The notes: generated by a model not told the origin, from the letters alone. A stretch of DNA of 6,909 nucleotides from JBGCDD01 sp045105075 (GCA_045105075.1 JBGCDD010000246.1:1-6909); one strand, 5' to 3'. Positions 1-5,663 are shown, counted from the stretch's first letter. Made by a program: numbers and translations.

Positions 1-1323
1 AAATCTTTGAACAACGGGTGCGGCTGGAACGGTTTGGATTTCAGTTCGGGGTGGAACTGCACGCCAATAAACCACGGGTTCAAAACGCTTTTTGCCGGAT
101 TCGTGATCGAATTCTTCTGATCCGGCGGTTTTTAGCCCCGCCACATTGCGCGCCGCCTCGATCACCGCCATTTGCATGCCCAGACAGATGCCAAGATAGG
201 GCACTTTGTGCTCGCGTGCGAATTGCGCAGCCTTGATTTTGCCCTCGGTGCCGCGCTCGCCAAAGCCACCGGGCACCAGGATCGCGTGAAAGCCCTCCAG
301 ATGTGGCGCGGCGTCTTCATTGTCAAAAATCTCGGCGTCGACCCATTCGATCTGAACCTTGACGCGGTTGGCCATGCCGCCGTGGGTCAGGGCCTCGGCA
401 ATCGATTTGTAAGCGTCTTCCAGCTGGGTGTATTTGCCCACAATCGCCACTTTGACGGTGCCTTCGGGGTTGTAAATCCGGTCGGCCACATCTTCCCAAC
501 GGTCCAGATTGGGTTTGGGCGCGGGCGTGATGGCGAACGCGTCCAGCACCGCCTGATCCAGCCCTTCGCGATGATAGGCGAGCGGCGCCTCGTAGATCGA
601 TTTGAGGTCCTGCGCGGCGATCACGGATTCGGGGCGCACATTGCAAAACAGCGCCAGTTTCTCGCGCTCTTTCACCGGGATCGGCCCTTCCGAGCGGCAC
701 ACCAGAATATCCGGCGCGATGCCGATGCTGCGCAATTCCTTGACCGAGTGCTGGGTGGGCTTGGTTTTCAACTCGCCCGAGGCCTTGATGAACGGCAACA
801 ACGTCAGATGCATGAAAATACACTGCCCGCGCGGCTTGTCCTGACTGAACTGGCGGATCGCCTCAAAGAACGGCAGGCCTTCGATATCGCCGACCGTGCC
901 GCCGATTTCACACAGCATGAAATCAACTTCGTCCTCACCTATGGCGATGAAGTCTTTGATTTCATTGGTCACGTGCGGGATGACTTGAATGGTTTTGCCC
1001 AGGTAATCGCCGCGGCGCTCCTTTTCCAGCACGGTAGAATAGATCCGCCCCGAGCTGACGGAATCGCTGTTGCGCGCGGCCACGCCGGTGAAGCGTTCGT
1101 AGTGACCCAGGTCCAGATCGGTTTCGGCGCCGTCATCAGTAACAAACACCTCGCCATGTTCAAACGGGCTCATCGTGCCGGGATCAACGTTCAGATAGGG
1201 ATCAAGCTTGCGCAATCGCACCGAAAAGCCGCGTGCCTGAAGCAGGGCGCCCAGTGCCGCCGAGGCCAGCCCTTTGCCCAAAGAGGACACAACGCCGCCG
1301 GTTATAAAGATGAATCGCGCCAT
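1..1323 (-). CDS. pyrG: CTP synthase, partial at left edge, with internal deletion and frameshift
   Basis: CTP synthase makes CTP from UTP, ATP and glutamine in the cytoplasm, the last step of pyrimidine nucleotide synthesis. From ATG at 1323 the frame opens MARFIFITGGVVSSLGKGLA, with the P-loop SSLGKG (residues 13-18), DPYLNVDPGTM (41-51) and DDGAETDLDLGHYER (63-77) of the synthetase domain. The glutaminase domain shows PGGFGER (351-357) and the nucleophile motif GICLGMQ with Cys380. The match holds to FEPVVY (about 414-419). The same frame then turns to nonsense (WRAVPPR...) up to the window edge, while the expected C-terminal segment PWFIGVQFHPELKSKPF...HPLFKD, carrying the His and Glu of the catalytic triad, continues in another frame at 80 down to 3. 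About 80-90 codons are absent, including the usual GGTMRLG and RHRHRYE motifs. The family is normally about 545 residues. The gene lies 165 bp downstream of secG and has its own promoter. As written it could not encode a working glutaminase domain; an assembly error is a strong alternative. Confidence 0.95.
   Translation of the reverse strand, partial: MARFIFITGGVVSSLGKGLASAALGALLQARGFSVRLRKLDPYLNVDPGTMSPFEHGEVFVTDDGAETDLDLGHYERFTGVAARNSDSVSSGRIYSTVLEKERRGDYLGKTIQVIPHVTNEIKDFIAIGEDEVDFMLCEIGGTVGDIEGLPFFEAIRQFSQDKPRGQCIFMHLTLLPFIKASGELKTKPTQHSVKELRSIGIAPDILVCRSEGPIPVKEREKLALFCNVRPESVIAAQDLKSIYEAPLAYHREGLDQAVLDAFAITPAPKPNLDRWEDVADRIYNPEGTVKVAIVGKYTQLEDAYKSIAEALTHGGMANRVKVQIEWVDAEIFDNEDAAPHLEGFHAILVPGGFGERGTEGKIKAAQFAREHKVPYLGICLGMQMAVIEAARNVAGLKTAGSEEFDHESGKKRFEPVVYWRAVPPRTEIQTVPAAPVVQRF
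67..78 (-). other. Deletion junction in pyrG at a 12-bp putative direct repeat
   Basis: On the coding strand these bases read CCCGTGGTTTAT. Read in the pyrG frame they give PVVY, the end of the block FEPVVY that is normally followed by HLKEW in related proteins. Read in the shifted frame they give (C)-PWF-I, the start of the HPWFIGVQFHPE block near the C-terminus. One copy therefore serves as both sides of a junction between segments that should lie about 80-90 codons apart. This is the expected result of recombination, slippage or k-mer collapse between two identical 12-mers. The missing copy is inferred, not seen. Confidence 0.75.
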
Positions 1324-1343
1324 GAAAGTCCCCGTGCGTGTTA

Positions 1344-1375
1344 GTTTTCAAGCGGCGTTTTGAAGGCTTCAAAAC
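1344..1375 (-). promoter_or_regulatory. Inverted repeat with competing arm in pyrG 5' leader
   Basis: GTTTTGAAG (1357-1365) and CTTCAAAAC (1367-1375) form a near-perfect 19-base palindrome. In the pyrG transcript this gives a hairpin of about 8 bp with a three-base loop. A third related arm, GTTTTCAAG at 1344-1352, can also pair with the outer arm (five plus three pairs round one mismatch), so two mutually exclusive hairpins are possible just before the ribosome site. No U-run follows, so it is not a standard terminator of secG. It could be an operator or a leader control element; function is inferred only. Confidence 0.4.
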
Positions 1376-1396
1376 CGCAGCATCACGGGAGTCCAG

Positions 1397-1425
1397 CCTA
1401 TAAGGGATTCGCACAGGCAGGGCAA
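1397..1425 (-). promoter_or_regulatory. Probable sigma70-type promoter of pyrG
   Basis: On the minus strand, TTGCCC (1425-1420) and TATAGG (1402-1397) are separated by exactly 17 bases. Transcription would start near 1390 and give a leader of about 65 bases containing the inverted repeat. It suggests pyrG can be transcribed independently of secG, although read-through from secG is also possible because no terminator is visible between them. Confidence 0.5.
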
Positions 1426-1488
1426 GAGAACCGCAATATGGTGTTGTCCGCGCCGAGACGCGTTCAAAGTGTTGTATTTGCGAAAAGA

Positions 1489-1854
1489 TCAGTCGGCGCG
1501 CGGAACAAGCGGCGCATTGTCGCCCGGTGCAGGTGGCAAAAGATCGCTGCCATTCGGCAATTCGGGCACAGATGAATCCGATGATGCCGGAGGTGTGGTG
1601 CCCAACCGATCAAGCACTGATGTGCCCGATGCCCTTTGCGCCGCAAAGATAGTCAGCGTCATCGAGGTGCAAATGAACGCCACCGCCAGGATCCAGGTCA
1701 GCTTGCCCAGTGCGGTTGCCGCCGCGCGCCCGGCTGTGGCGCCGCCACCGCCGCCGCCCATGCCAAGACCGCCCCCTTCAGAGCGCTGCATCAGCACAAT
1801 TGCGATCAGCCCGAGGGCCAAAAGGAGATGCACAATAAGAAGGACGTTTTCCAT
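1489..1854 (-). CDS. secG: Preprotein translocase subunit SecG
   Basis: SecG is the small accessory subunit of the SecYEG protein-export channel in the inner membrane. The 121-residue protein begins MENVLLIVHLLLALGLIAIVLMQRSEGGGLGMGGGGGG. The first membrane helix is about residues 3-22. It is followed by the conserved LMQRSEGGGLG cytoplasmic loop with a long glycine run, and a second helix at about 51-72 (KLTWILAVAFICTSMTLTIF). The C-terminal tail (79-121) is rich in Pro, Ser and acidic residues, a low-complexity extension as in many alphaproteobacterial SecG proteins. The start is the ATG just after the first helix-encoding frame opens, with a short AGG element 5 bases upstream and a good promoter 25 bases before that. 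pyrG follows on the same strand. Confidence 0.93.
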   Translation of the reverse strand: MENVLLIVHLLLALGLIAIVLMQRSEGGGLGMGGGGGGATAGRAAATALGKLTWILAVAFICTSMTLTIFAAQRASGTSVLDRLGTTPPASSDSSVPELPNGSDLLPPAPGDNAPLVPRAD

Positions 1855-1885
1855 GAAGACCTGCGGCTCTTTGGTGTATCGCGGC

Positions 1886-1914
1886 TATGTAGGTAAGAAT
1901 GTGCCCCGGTGCAA
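1886..1914 (-). promoter_or_regulatory. Probable sigma70-type promoter of secG
   Basis: On the minus strand, TTGCAC (1914-1909) and TACATA (1891-1886) lie 17 bases apart. Transcription would begin near 1879, about 25 bases before the secG ATG. The call rests on hexamer quality, ideal spacing and position. Confidence 0.5.
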
Positions 1915-2005
1915 GGGAGGACTTGGCCCCATCCGCCGCTGATCCGGGGGACCAAGTGATCCGGACGCTGTTGATCTGCGTAACATCATCAAAAGGGAGA
2001 GCGAT

Positions 2006-2404
2006 ATGCGCCATATTTTACGTCTGTCTGCGCCGATCATAGGTGCTGTGTTTGCGGCCACGTCCGGTTTTGCGGGCAACGAGTCGCGGTTTGACGCTTT
2101 CCCGGTGTCCAAAGGCGTGTTCGAAGTGGTGGCGGATTTCAGCGAAAACTCGATTTACTGGTGCGGCGCGGCCACCTATGCGCGCGCAGAATTCGCAGTG
2201 CGCGGCACGTCGAGGCTTTATGTGTCAAAACGCCCCGGCGCCAGCATTGCCAAACCCGGCGAAAAAGCAGTGCAATTTTCGCTTGTGGCGCCATCGGTCG
2301 TTGACACGTCGGTGCGCTATTCGAACGCAGTTGATATTTTGGGCAACTCGATGTCCGTGACCCAAGCCTTGCAAACCTGTACGGAACGCTCTGCCAGCGG
2401 CTAG
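2006..2404 (+). CDS. Small secreted protein of unknown function
   Basis: A 132-residue protein that I do not recognise as a named family. Residues 1-23 (MRHILRLSAPIIGAVFAATS then GFA) look like a Sec signal peptide: a short basic start, a hydrophobic core and a plausible cleavage after Ala23. The mature part of about 109 residues has two cysteines (C53 in YWCGAATYAR and C125 in ALQTCTER) that could form a disulphide in the periplasm. There is no lipobox and no further membrane helix. The ATG has a strong ribosome site, AGGGAG at 1994-1999, six bases upstream. It is divergent from secG across 151 bp and ends 55 bp before the nitrile hydratase alpha gene on the same strand, so cotranscription is possible but not shown. 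Confidence 0.8.
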   Translation: MRHILRLSAPIIGAVFAATSGFAGNESRFDAFPVSKGVFEVVADFSENSIYWCGAATYARAEFAVRGTSRLYVSKRPGASIAKPGEKAVQFSLVAPSVVDTSVRYSNAVDILGNSMSVTQALQTCTERSASG

Positions 2405-2459
2405 GTCTTTGGTCGCGGGGGGCTAGACAAAGCAGGGCCGTGGCGGGCAGACTTGCGCC

Positions 2460-3074
2460 ATGCCCCATGATCACTCTGACCATCCGCACAGCCATTTGCC
2501 CTCGGATCCTGCATTGCGGGTTAAGGCATTGGAAACCGTTCTGACACAAAAAGGTCTGGTTGATCCGGGCGCTGTTGACGCAATCATCGACACCTATCAA
2601 CACCGCATCGGCCCGCGCAATGGGGCGCTGGTTGTGGCACGGGCTTGGTCTGATCCGGATTTTCGCGCGGATTTGCTGAAAGACGCGACCTCGGTTGTGG
2701 CTGAGCTTGGGTTTTATGGCCGGCAGGGCGAACATATGGTGGTGGTCGAAAACACCGCCGAAACCCACAATATGGGCGTGTGCACGTTGTGCAGTTGTTA
2801 TCCATGGCCGCTGCTCGGCATTCCGCCGGGGTGGTACAAATCCGATGCCTACCGTGCCCGGGCCGTGCGTGAGCCGCGCAAGGTGCTGGCTGATTTCGGG
2901 GTCGAGCTGGCGCCCGATTCGGCCGTGCGGGTGTGGGATTCCACCGCCGAGATCCGTTATCTGGTGCTGCCTCAGCGACCAGCGGGCAGCGAAGGGCTGG
3001 ACCAAGACGCGCTGGCCGATCTGGTGACCCGCGACAGCATGATTGGCACTGGTTTGCCAAAGGCGGTCGCATGA
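2460..3074 (+). CDS. Cobalt-type nitrile hydratase, alpha subunit
   Basis: Nitrile hydratase adds water to nitriles to give amides; the alpha subunit carries the low-spin metal centre. The 204-residue protein holds the metal-binding motif V-C-T-L-C-S-C at residues 107-113, followed by YPWPLLGIPPGWYKS. Cys108, Cys111, Ser112 and Cys113 are the expected ligands. Thr109 in place of Ser is the mark of cobalt-type rather than iron-type enzymes. The block YRARAVREPRKVLADFG (131-147) is also typical of alpha subunits. Length is close to the usual 200-210. The N-terminus is histidine-rich (MPHDHSDHPHSH, five His in twelve residues). No strong ribosome site precedes the ATG, but there is no better in-frame start nearby. 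Its stop overlaps the beta start as ATGA. Thiocyanate hydrolase is related, but the paired beta gene and accessory gene favour nitrile hydratase. Confidence 0.93.
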   Translation: MPHDHSDHPHSHLPSDPALRVKALETVLTQKGLVDPGAVDAIIDTYQHRIGPRNGALVVARAWSDPDFRADLLKDATSVVAELGFYGRQGEHMVVVENTAETHNMGVCTLCSCYPWPLLGIPPGWYKSDAYRARAVREPRKVLADFGVELAPDSAVRVWDSTAEIRYLVLPQRPAGSEGLDQDALADLVTRDSMIGTGLPKAVA

Positions 3075-3742
3075 GCCGCGTGCATGACATGGGCGGACGC
3101 TTCGGCGACGGGCCGGTGATTCCCGAGGCTGACGGCATCCCCGAATTGCCCGATTGGCAGGCACGCGCGCTGGCGTTGACGCTGGCCTCCGGGTCCTTGG
3201 GCCAATGGAACATTGATGTGTCGCGCCATGCCCGAGAATGTCTGGCCCCGCAGGACTATGCGCGGTTTTCCTATTTCGAAAAGTGGACCAGCGCGTTGGC
3301 CGACCTGCTGGTGGCGCGCGGCGTGCTGAGCGTGGATGAGCTGAGCGCGCCGGGCTCAGACCGGCACCCTCTGGCAGAGCGTAAATTGGCCGCATCGGCG
3401 GTGGCCAAAGTGATGGGGCAGGGCAGCCCCTATACCCGCGACAGCACGGTGCCGGCGCTGTTTGCGCCCGGCGATAAGGTGCGCACCCGCGCGATTGCGC
3501 AGAACACGCTGGTCGCGGGCGGGCACACGCGCTTGCCCGGTTATGCTGCGGGAGCGGTGGGCCATGTGGTTCTGGCCCACGGTGCGCATGTGTTTCCCGA
3601 CGCCAGCGCCCATGATCTGGGCGACGCGCCCGAGCCGCTTTATGCGGTGGCGTTTGCGGCCGCTGATCTTTGGGCCCATCCCGAACATCCCCGCGATGAG
3701 GTGGTTCTGGATCTGTGGCAAAGCTATCTGAGCCCGGCATGA
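3071..3742 (+). CDS. Nitrile hydratase, beta subunit
   Basis: This is the partner subunit that closes the active site of the alpha-beta enzyme. The 223-residue protein begins MSRVHDMGGRFGDGPV, the typical HDMGG opening of beta subunits. A helical part follows with SRHARECLAPQDYARFSYFEKW (51-72). The C-terminal part is an SH3-like barrel with FAPGDKVRTRAIAQNTLVAGG and HTRLPGYAAGAVGHV (131-166). Arg52 and Arg154 sit where the family has the two arginines that contact the oxidised cysteine ligands of alpha; I assign this by motif, not by alignment. The ATG overlaps the alpha stop (ATGA at 3071-3074), so translation is probably coupled. An upstream in-frame ATG at 2933 lies deep inside alpha and is not the start. 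Confidence 0.92.
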   Translation: MSRVHDMGGRFGDGPVIPEADGIPELPDWQARALALTLASGSLGQWNIDVSRHARECLAPQDYARFSYFEKWTSALADLLVARGVLSVDELSAPGSDRHPLAERKLAASAVAKVMGQGSPYTRDSTVPALFAPGDKVRTRAIAQNTLVAGGHTRLPGYAAGAVGHVVLAHGAHVFPDASAHDLGDAPEPLYAVAFAAADLWAHPEHPRDEVVLDLWQSYLSPA

Positions 3743-4104
3743 GCAAAGACGCACAGAATAACAAGAAAACCGAGGCCGATTCGGCGCCGCCAGAACCGGT
3801 TTTTGAAGAGCCCTGGCACGCGCTGTTGTTCGCCATGACAGTGCAGTTGAACGAAACCGGACGCTTTACCTGGCCCGATTGGGCGGCGCGGTTTTCAGCC
3901 ACTTTGGCGCGCCACGGTCACGATCGCGATCTGAACGGTGGCGAAGACTATTTCAACGCCTGGCTCGAAACGTTAGAGCAGCTTTTGGCCGAAGATGGCG
4001 GCGCGCCGACGGAGGATGTGGCACAGGTCAAAGCCCTCTGGGAGGCGGCGTATCGCGACACGCCCCACGGCGATCCGGTGACGTTAGACAAACACCAAAA
4101 CTGA
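3739..4104 (+). CDS. Nitrile hydratase accessory protein (beta-N-terminal-like metallochaperone)
   Basis: A 121-residue protein with EPVFEEPWHALLFAMTVQLNETGRFTWPDWAARF (19-52), then EDYFNAWLETLEQLL (69-83). This is the pattern of nitrile hydratase accessory proteins (P14K/NhlE type), which help load cobalt into the alpha subunit. The paralogy is visible inside the window: YFNAWLETLEQLL corresponds to YFEKWTSALADLL in the helical part of the beta subunit. The first 20 residues are polar and probably disordered. The ATG at 3739 overlaps the beta stop (ATGA at 3739-3742), which fixes this start rather than the in-frame ATG at 3715. It is the last gene of the set. Its end overlaps the convergent thioesterase gene by 21 bp, and no intrinsic terminator is visible. 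Confidence 0.88.
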   Translation: MSKDAQNNKKTEADSAPPEPVFEEPWHALLFAMTVQLNETGRFTWPDWAARFSATLARHGHDRDLNGGEDYFNAWLETLEQLLAEDGGAPTEDVAQVKALWEAAYRDTPHGDPVTLDKHQN

Positions 4105-4884
4105 TTGCATGCCCTCAACCACCAGCTCGCCACGGCTGTTCCACATCCGCATCACTTGCGAGCTATAACCGTTTTGCGCCCGCTCGGCGCTGGTTTCCAT
4201 CTGCCACCAACCGTCTTCGGTTTCCGGTGTTTCGCTTAGGAAATTGCACATCCAGTTGACCGAACTATTGGGACCCAGCTTGGGAAACATCGGAAACACA
4301 GCCGGGGGCAGACCGTCGGCCAGACACATCAGGGCCAACACTCCAGTATGCGCACTTGGGTCGCGGTGGCGGATCCAGGCCCGCAAATAAGCGCGCGTCG
4401 AGCCGCTGAGCGGGCGGCCGCCTTCGATCAGGCGAACCTCAAAGTTCTGCTGAAACTTGGGCGCAAGCGATTGGAACTGTTCGGGAATCAACAGATCGTA
4501 AGTTTCGGGCGCAGCCGTGTCGGGCCCCGCATTTGCCAGATCAATCGCGCTGTCCTGCGCCACGCCAAAGACAAATTGCGCCTGGCATACGATCTGATCG
4601 CCAATCATCGCCACAGCCTCGATCGCGGTGACATTGCGACCCTGGCGCAGCACCCGGCTGGTCATCACCGGTGTGTCCGAAACCGGCGCGATAAAGTTGA
4701 TCATCGCCGAGCGCAAGGGCGGCAGATCGGTGTGATTTCTGAGCGTCGTGGCCAAAAGCAGCGATGTGATCAGCCCGCCATAAGTGGTGCGCCCCTGCTT
4801 CCAGGTGTCGGGGATCTGGGCGCTGACGCCGCTCCCTTCGCGGGTGAGGTTTTCCAGCACGGACATCAAAGAGGTGTCGCTCAT
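4084..4884 (-). CDS. Acyl-CoA thioesterase-like protein (double hotdog fold)
   Basis: Proteins of this type hydrolyse acyl-CoA to free acid and CoA. The 266-residue protein has the N-terminal hotdog signature WKQGRTTYGGLITSLLL (29-45), then SAMINFIAPVSDTPVMTSRVLRQGRNVTAIEA (59-90), and a second hotdog half with LADGLPPAVFP (188-198), SSVNWMCNFL (207-216) and a C-terminal GMQSVLVFV. Asp190 and Gln260 may correspond to the Asp and Gln of TesB-type catalytic sites, which is inferred from position only. The start at 4884 is chosen because AAGGAG lies 7 bases upstream and because a longer frame (ATG at 4950) would run through the two operator-like palindromes. It is convergent with, and overlaps by 21 bp, the nitrile hydratase accessory gene. 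The natural substrate is unknown. Confidence 0.82.
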   Translation of the reverse strand: MSDTSLMSVLENLTREGSGVSAQIPDTWKQGRTTYGGLITSLLLATTLRNHTDLPPLRSAMINFIAPVSDTPVMTSRVLRQGRNVTAIEAVAMIGDQIVCQAQFVFGVAQDSAIDLANAGPDTAAPETYDLLIPEQFQSLAPKFQQNFEVRLIEGGRPLSGSTRAYLRAWIRHRDPSAHTGVLALMCLADGLPPAVFPMFPKLGPNSSVNWMCNFLSETPETEDGWWQMETSAERAQNGYSSQVMRMWNSRGELVVEGMQSVLVFV

Positions 4885-4905
4885 CTTCTCGCTCCTTATG
4901 GCGGG

Positions 4906-4921
4906 TGGACCAATCGGTCCA
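4906..4921. promoter_or_regulatory. TetR-type operator, proximal site
   Basis: TGGACCAATCGGTCCA has six-base inverted arms (TGGACC/GGTCCA) round a four-base centre. It lies immediately upstream of the thioesterase ribosome site, so a bound repressor would block initiation or elongation. The ACC-N4-GGT core is characteristic of many TetR-family operators. The regulator is not encoded in the window. Confidence 0.55.
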
Positions 4922-4926
4922 GTCGC

Positions 4927-4942
4927 TAGACCATATGGTCTA
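4927..4942. promoter_or_regulatory. TetR-type operator, distal site (perfect 16-bp palindrome)
   Basis: TAGACCATATGGTCTA is a perfect palindrome. Its centre is 21 bp, two helical turns, from the centre of the proximal site, so two dimers would sit on the same DNA face. It lies about 43-58 bases upstream of the thioesterase ATG, where the promoter of that gene should be. I could not pick out a confident -35/-10 pair. Confidence 0.6.
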
Positions 4943-4997
4943 ATTGGCACACGCGTCCAGTCCCCAAAAGGACCAGGCGGCGCGCAAAGGCCGAAAA

Positions 4998-5219
4998 TTA
5001 GCGTGTGGGACGTCGCGTCAGCCCGGCTTTTTGCAAGAATCGCACGAAACCTGCACGGCTGGGGCGTGGGATCAGCGGCAGGCGTAAACGGCTGCGCCCG
5101 GCCAGACGGTTGAACTCGTGCACATCAATGATCCGCTCGGCGCAGCCACAGCCTTCGCCATTGGCGACTTTGGTCAGGTAGAACCGGGTGAAATCATTGT
5201 CCGAACGGGGTTTACTCAT
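4998..5219 (-). CDS. Small basic protein of unknown function
   Basis: A 73-residue protein (MSKPRSDNDFTRFYLTKVAN...) that I do not recognise. It has a central GEGCGCAER segment with a close cysteine pair (C24, C26), then IDVHEFNRLAGRSRLRLPLIPRP and an Arg-rich C-terminus (LTRRPTR). It is strongly basic and has no membrane helix or signal peptide. The start at ATG 5219 lies inside the end of the upstream membrane-protein gene (8-bp overlap, ATGAGTAA), which suggests translational coupling. In-frame ATGs at 5225 and 5228 are alternatives. The gene is judged real from this coupling and from its clean, non-shadow frame, but that is moderate evidence. The 113 bp to the thioesterase start hold only the operators. 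Confidence 0.6.
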   Translation of the reverse strand: MSKPRSDNDFTRFYLTKVANGEGCGCAERIIDVHEFNRLAGRSRLRLPLIPRPSRAGFVRFLQKAGLTRRPTR

Positions 5220-5607
5220 CGACATCATCCATATCGGCCTGCCCGGACAGCGCGCGGCGCACGGGGCTCCAGCTGAGCCCGATGCCCAGGACCGCCGACA
5301 GCGCCAAAATGCCGAGCCACACGTTCAGCGCCGAATTGCCCAGCTCGAGCCAGCCATAATCGTACAGCACCCAGAGCAGTGCGCCGACCACTGCCAGCAC
5401 CAGCCCCATGCCAAACACCCCGATCGAGCGCAGCGTGGCGCGCAAATAAATGATGTAGCCGATCAGCAAAACCAACCCGATCAGCACCACCATCGGCAGT
5501 TGATCGTTGTAATTGGCCATCGACCAGCGCGTATAGTTCCACTGTGTCGGATTGTAGGTGGCCGCCAGCAGCGCAAACGCAAACACCCAGCGCAAAATCA
5601 TACCCAT
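5212..5607 (-). CDS. Four-helix inner-membrane protein of unknown function (DUF6524-like)
   Basis: A 131-residue hydrophobic protein, MGMILRWVFAFALLAATYNP.... Predicted membrane segments are about 3-17, 37-56 (LPMVVLIGLVLLIGYIIYL), 62-82 (IGVFGMGLVLAVVGALLWVLY) and 94-114 (LNVWLGILALSAVLGIGL). A short loop TYNPTQWNYTRW (17-28) follows the first helix and an acidic tail (DMDDVDE) ends it. The TYNPTxxNYxxW loop resembles a small alphaproteobacterial membrane family that I remember as DUF6524; no function is known to me. The start at 5607 has GAGG about 9 bases upstream. A longer in-frame ATG at 5700 would add a non-hydrophobic, Arg/Cys-rich leader and run through the purA promoter region, so it is rejected. 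It is divergent from purA. Confidence 0.82.
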   Translation of the reverse strand: MGMILRWVFAFALLAATYNPTQWNYTRWSMANYNDQLPMVVLIGLVLLIGYIIYLRATLRSIGVFGMGLVLAVVGALLWVLYDYGWLELGNSALNVWLGILALSAVLGIGLSWSPVRRALSGQADMDDVDE

Positions 5608-5633
5608 GTCACTCTGCCTCTTGTTTGGCGCGA

Positions 5634-5663
5634 GATATGCGCAAAAACCGCACGCCCTGTCCA
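5634..5663 (-). promoter_or_regulatory. Possible promoter of the membrane-protein gene
   Basis: On the minus strand, TGGACA (5663-5658) and CATATC (5639-5634) are 18 bases apart, just upstream of the 5607 start. The -35 is good and the -10 weak. Confidence 0.3.

Noticed and set aside
172..1344. 390-codon open frame on the plus strand opposite pyrG
   Set aside because: It is the exact antisense of a strongly recognisable CTP synthase and its codons line up base for base with pyrG codons. High-GC coding DNA often leaves such frames open.
2405..2459. Promoter directly before the nitrile hydratase alpha gene
   Set aside because: I found no -35/-10 pair with acceptable hexamers and spacing. The CTTTG/CAAAG arms here are too short and distant to call a hairpin.
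2139..3902. 587-codon open frame on the minus strand across the nitrile hydratase genes
   Set aside because: It is Arg/Pro-rich with no recognisable domain, and spans four well-supported plus-strand genes. It is a GC-driven antisense shadow.
4885..4950. Upstream extension of the thioesterase to ATG 4950
   Set aside because: The extension has no ribosome site, is Pro/Gly-rich, and would make both operator palindromes coding. ATG 4884 has AAGGAG at ideal spacing.
4960..4973. GTCCCCAAAAGGAC as a terminator of the 73-residue gene
   Set aside because: The stem is only 4 bp with a six-base loop and no T-run follows on either strand.
4784..5113. 109-codon plus-strand open frame across the thioesterase start and operators
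   Set aside because: It spans the regulatory region and the ends of two minus-strand genes, with no recognisable motif or ribosome site.
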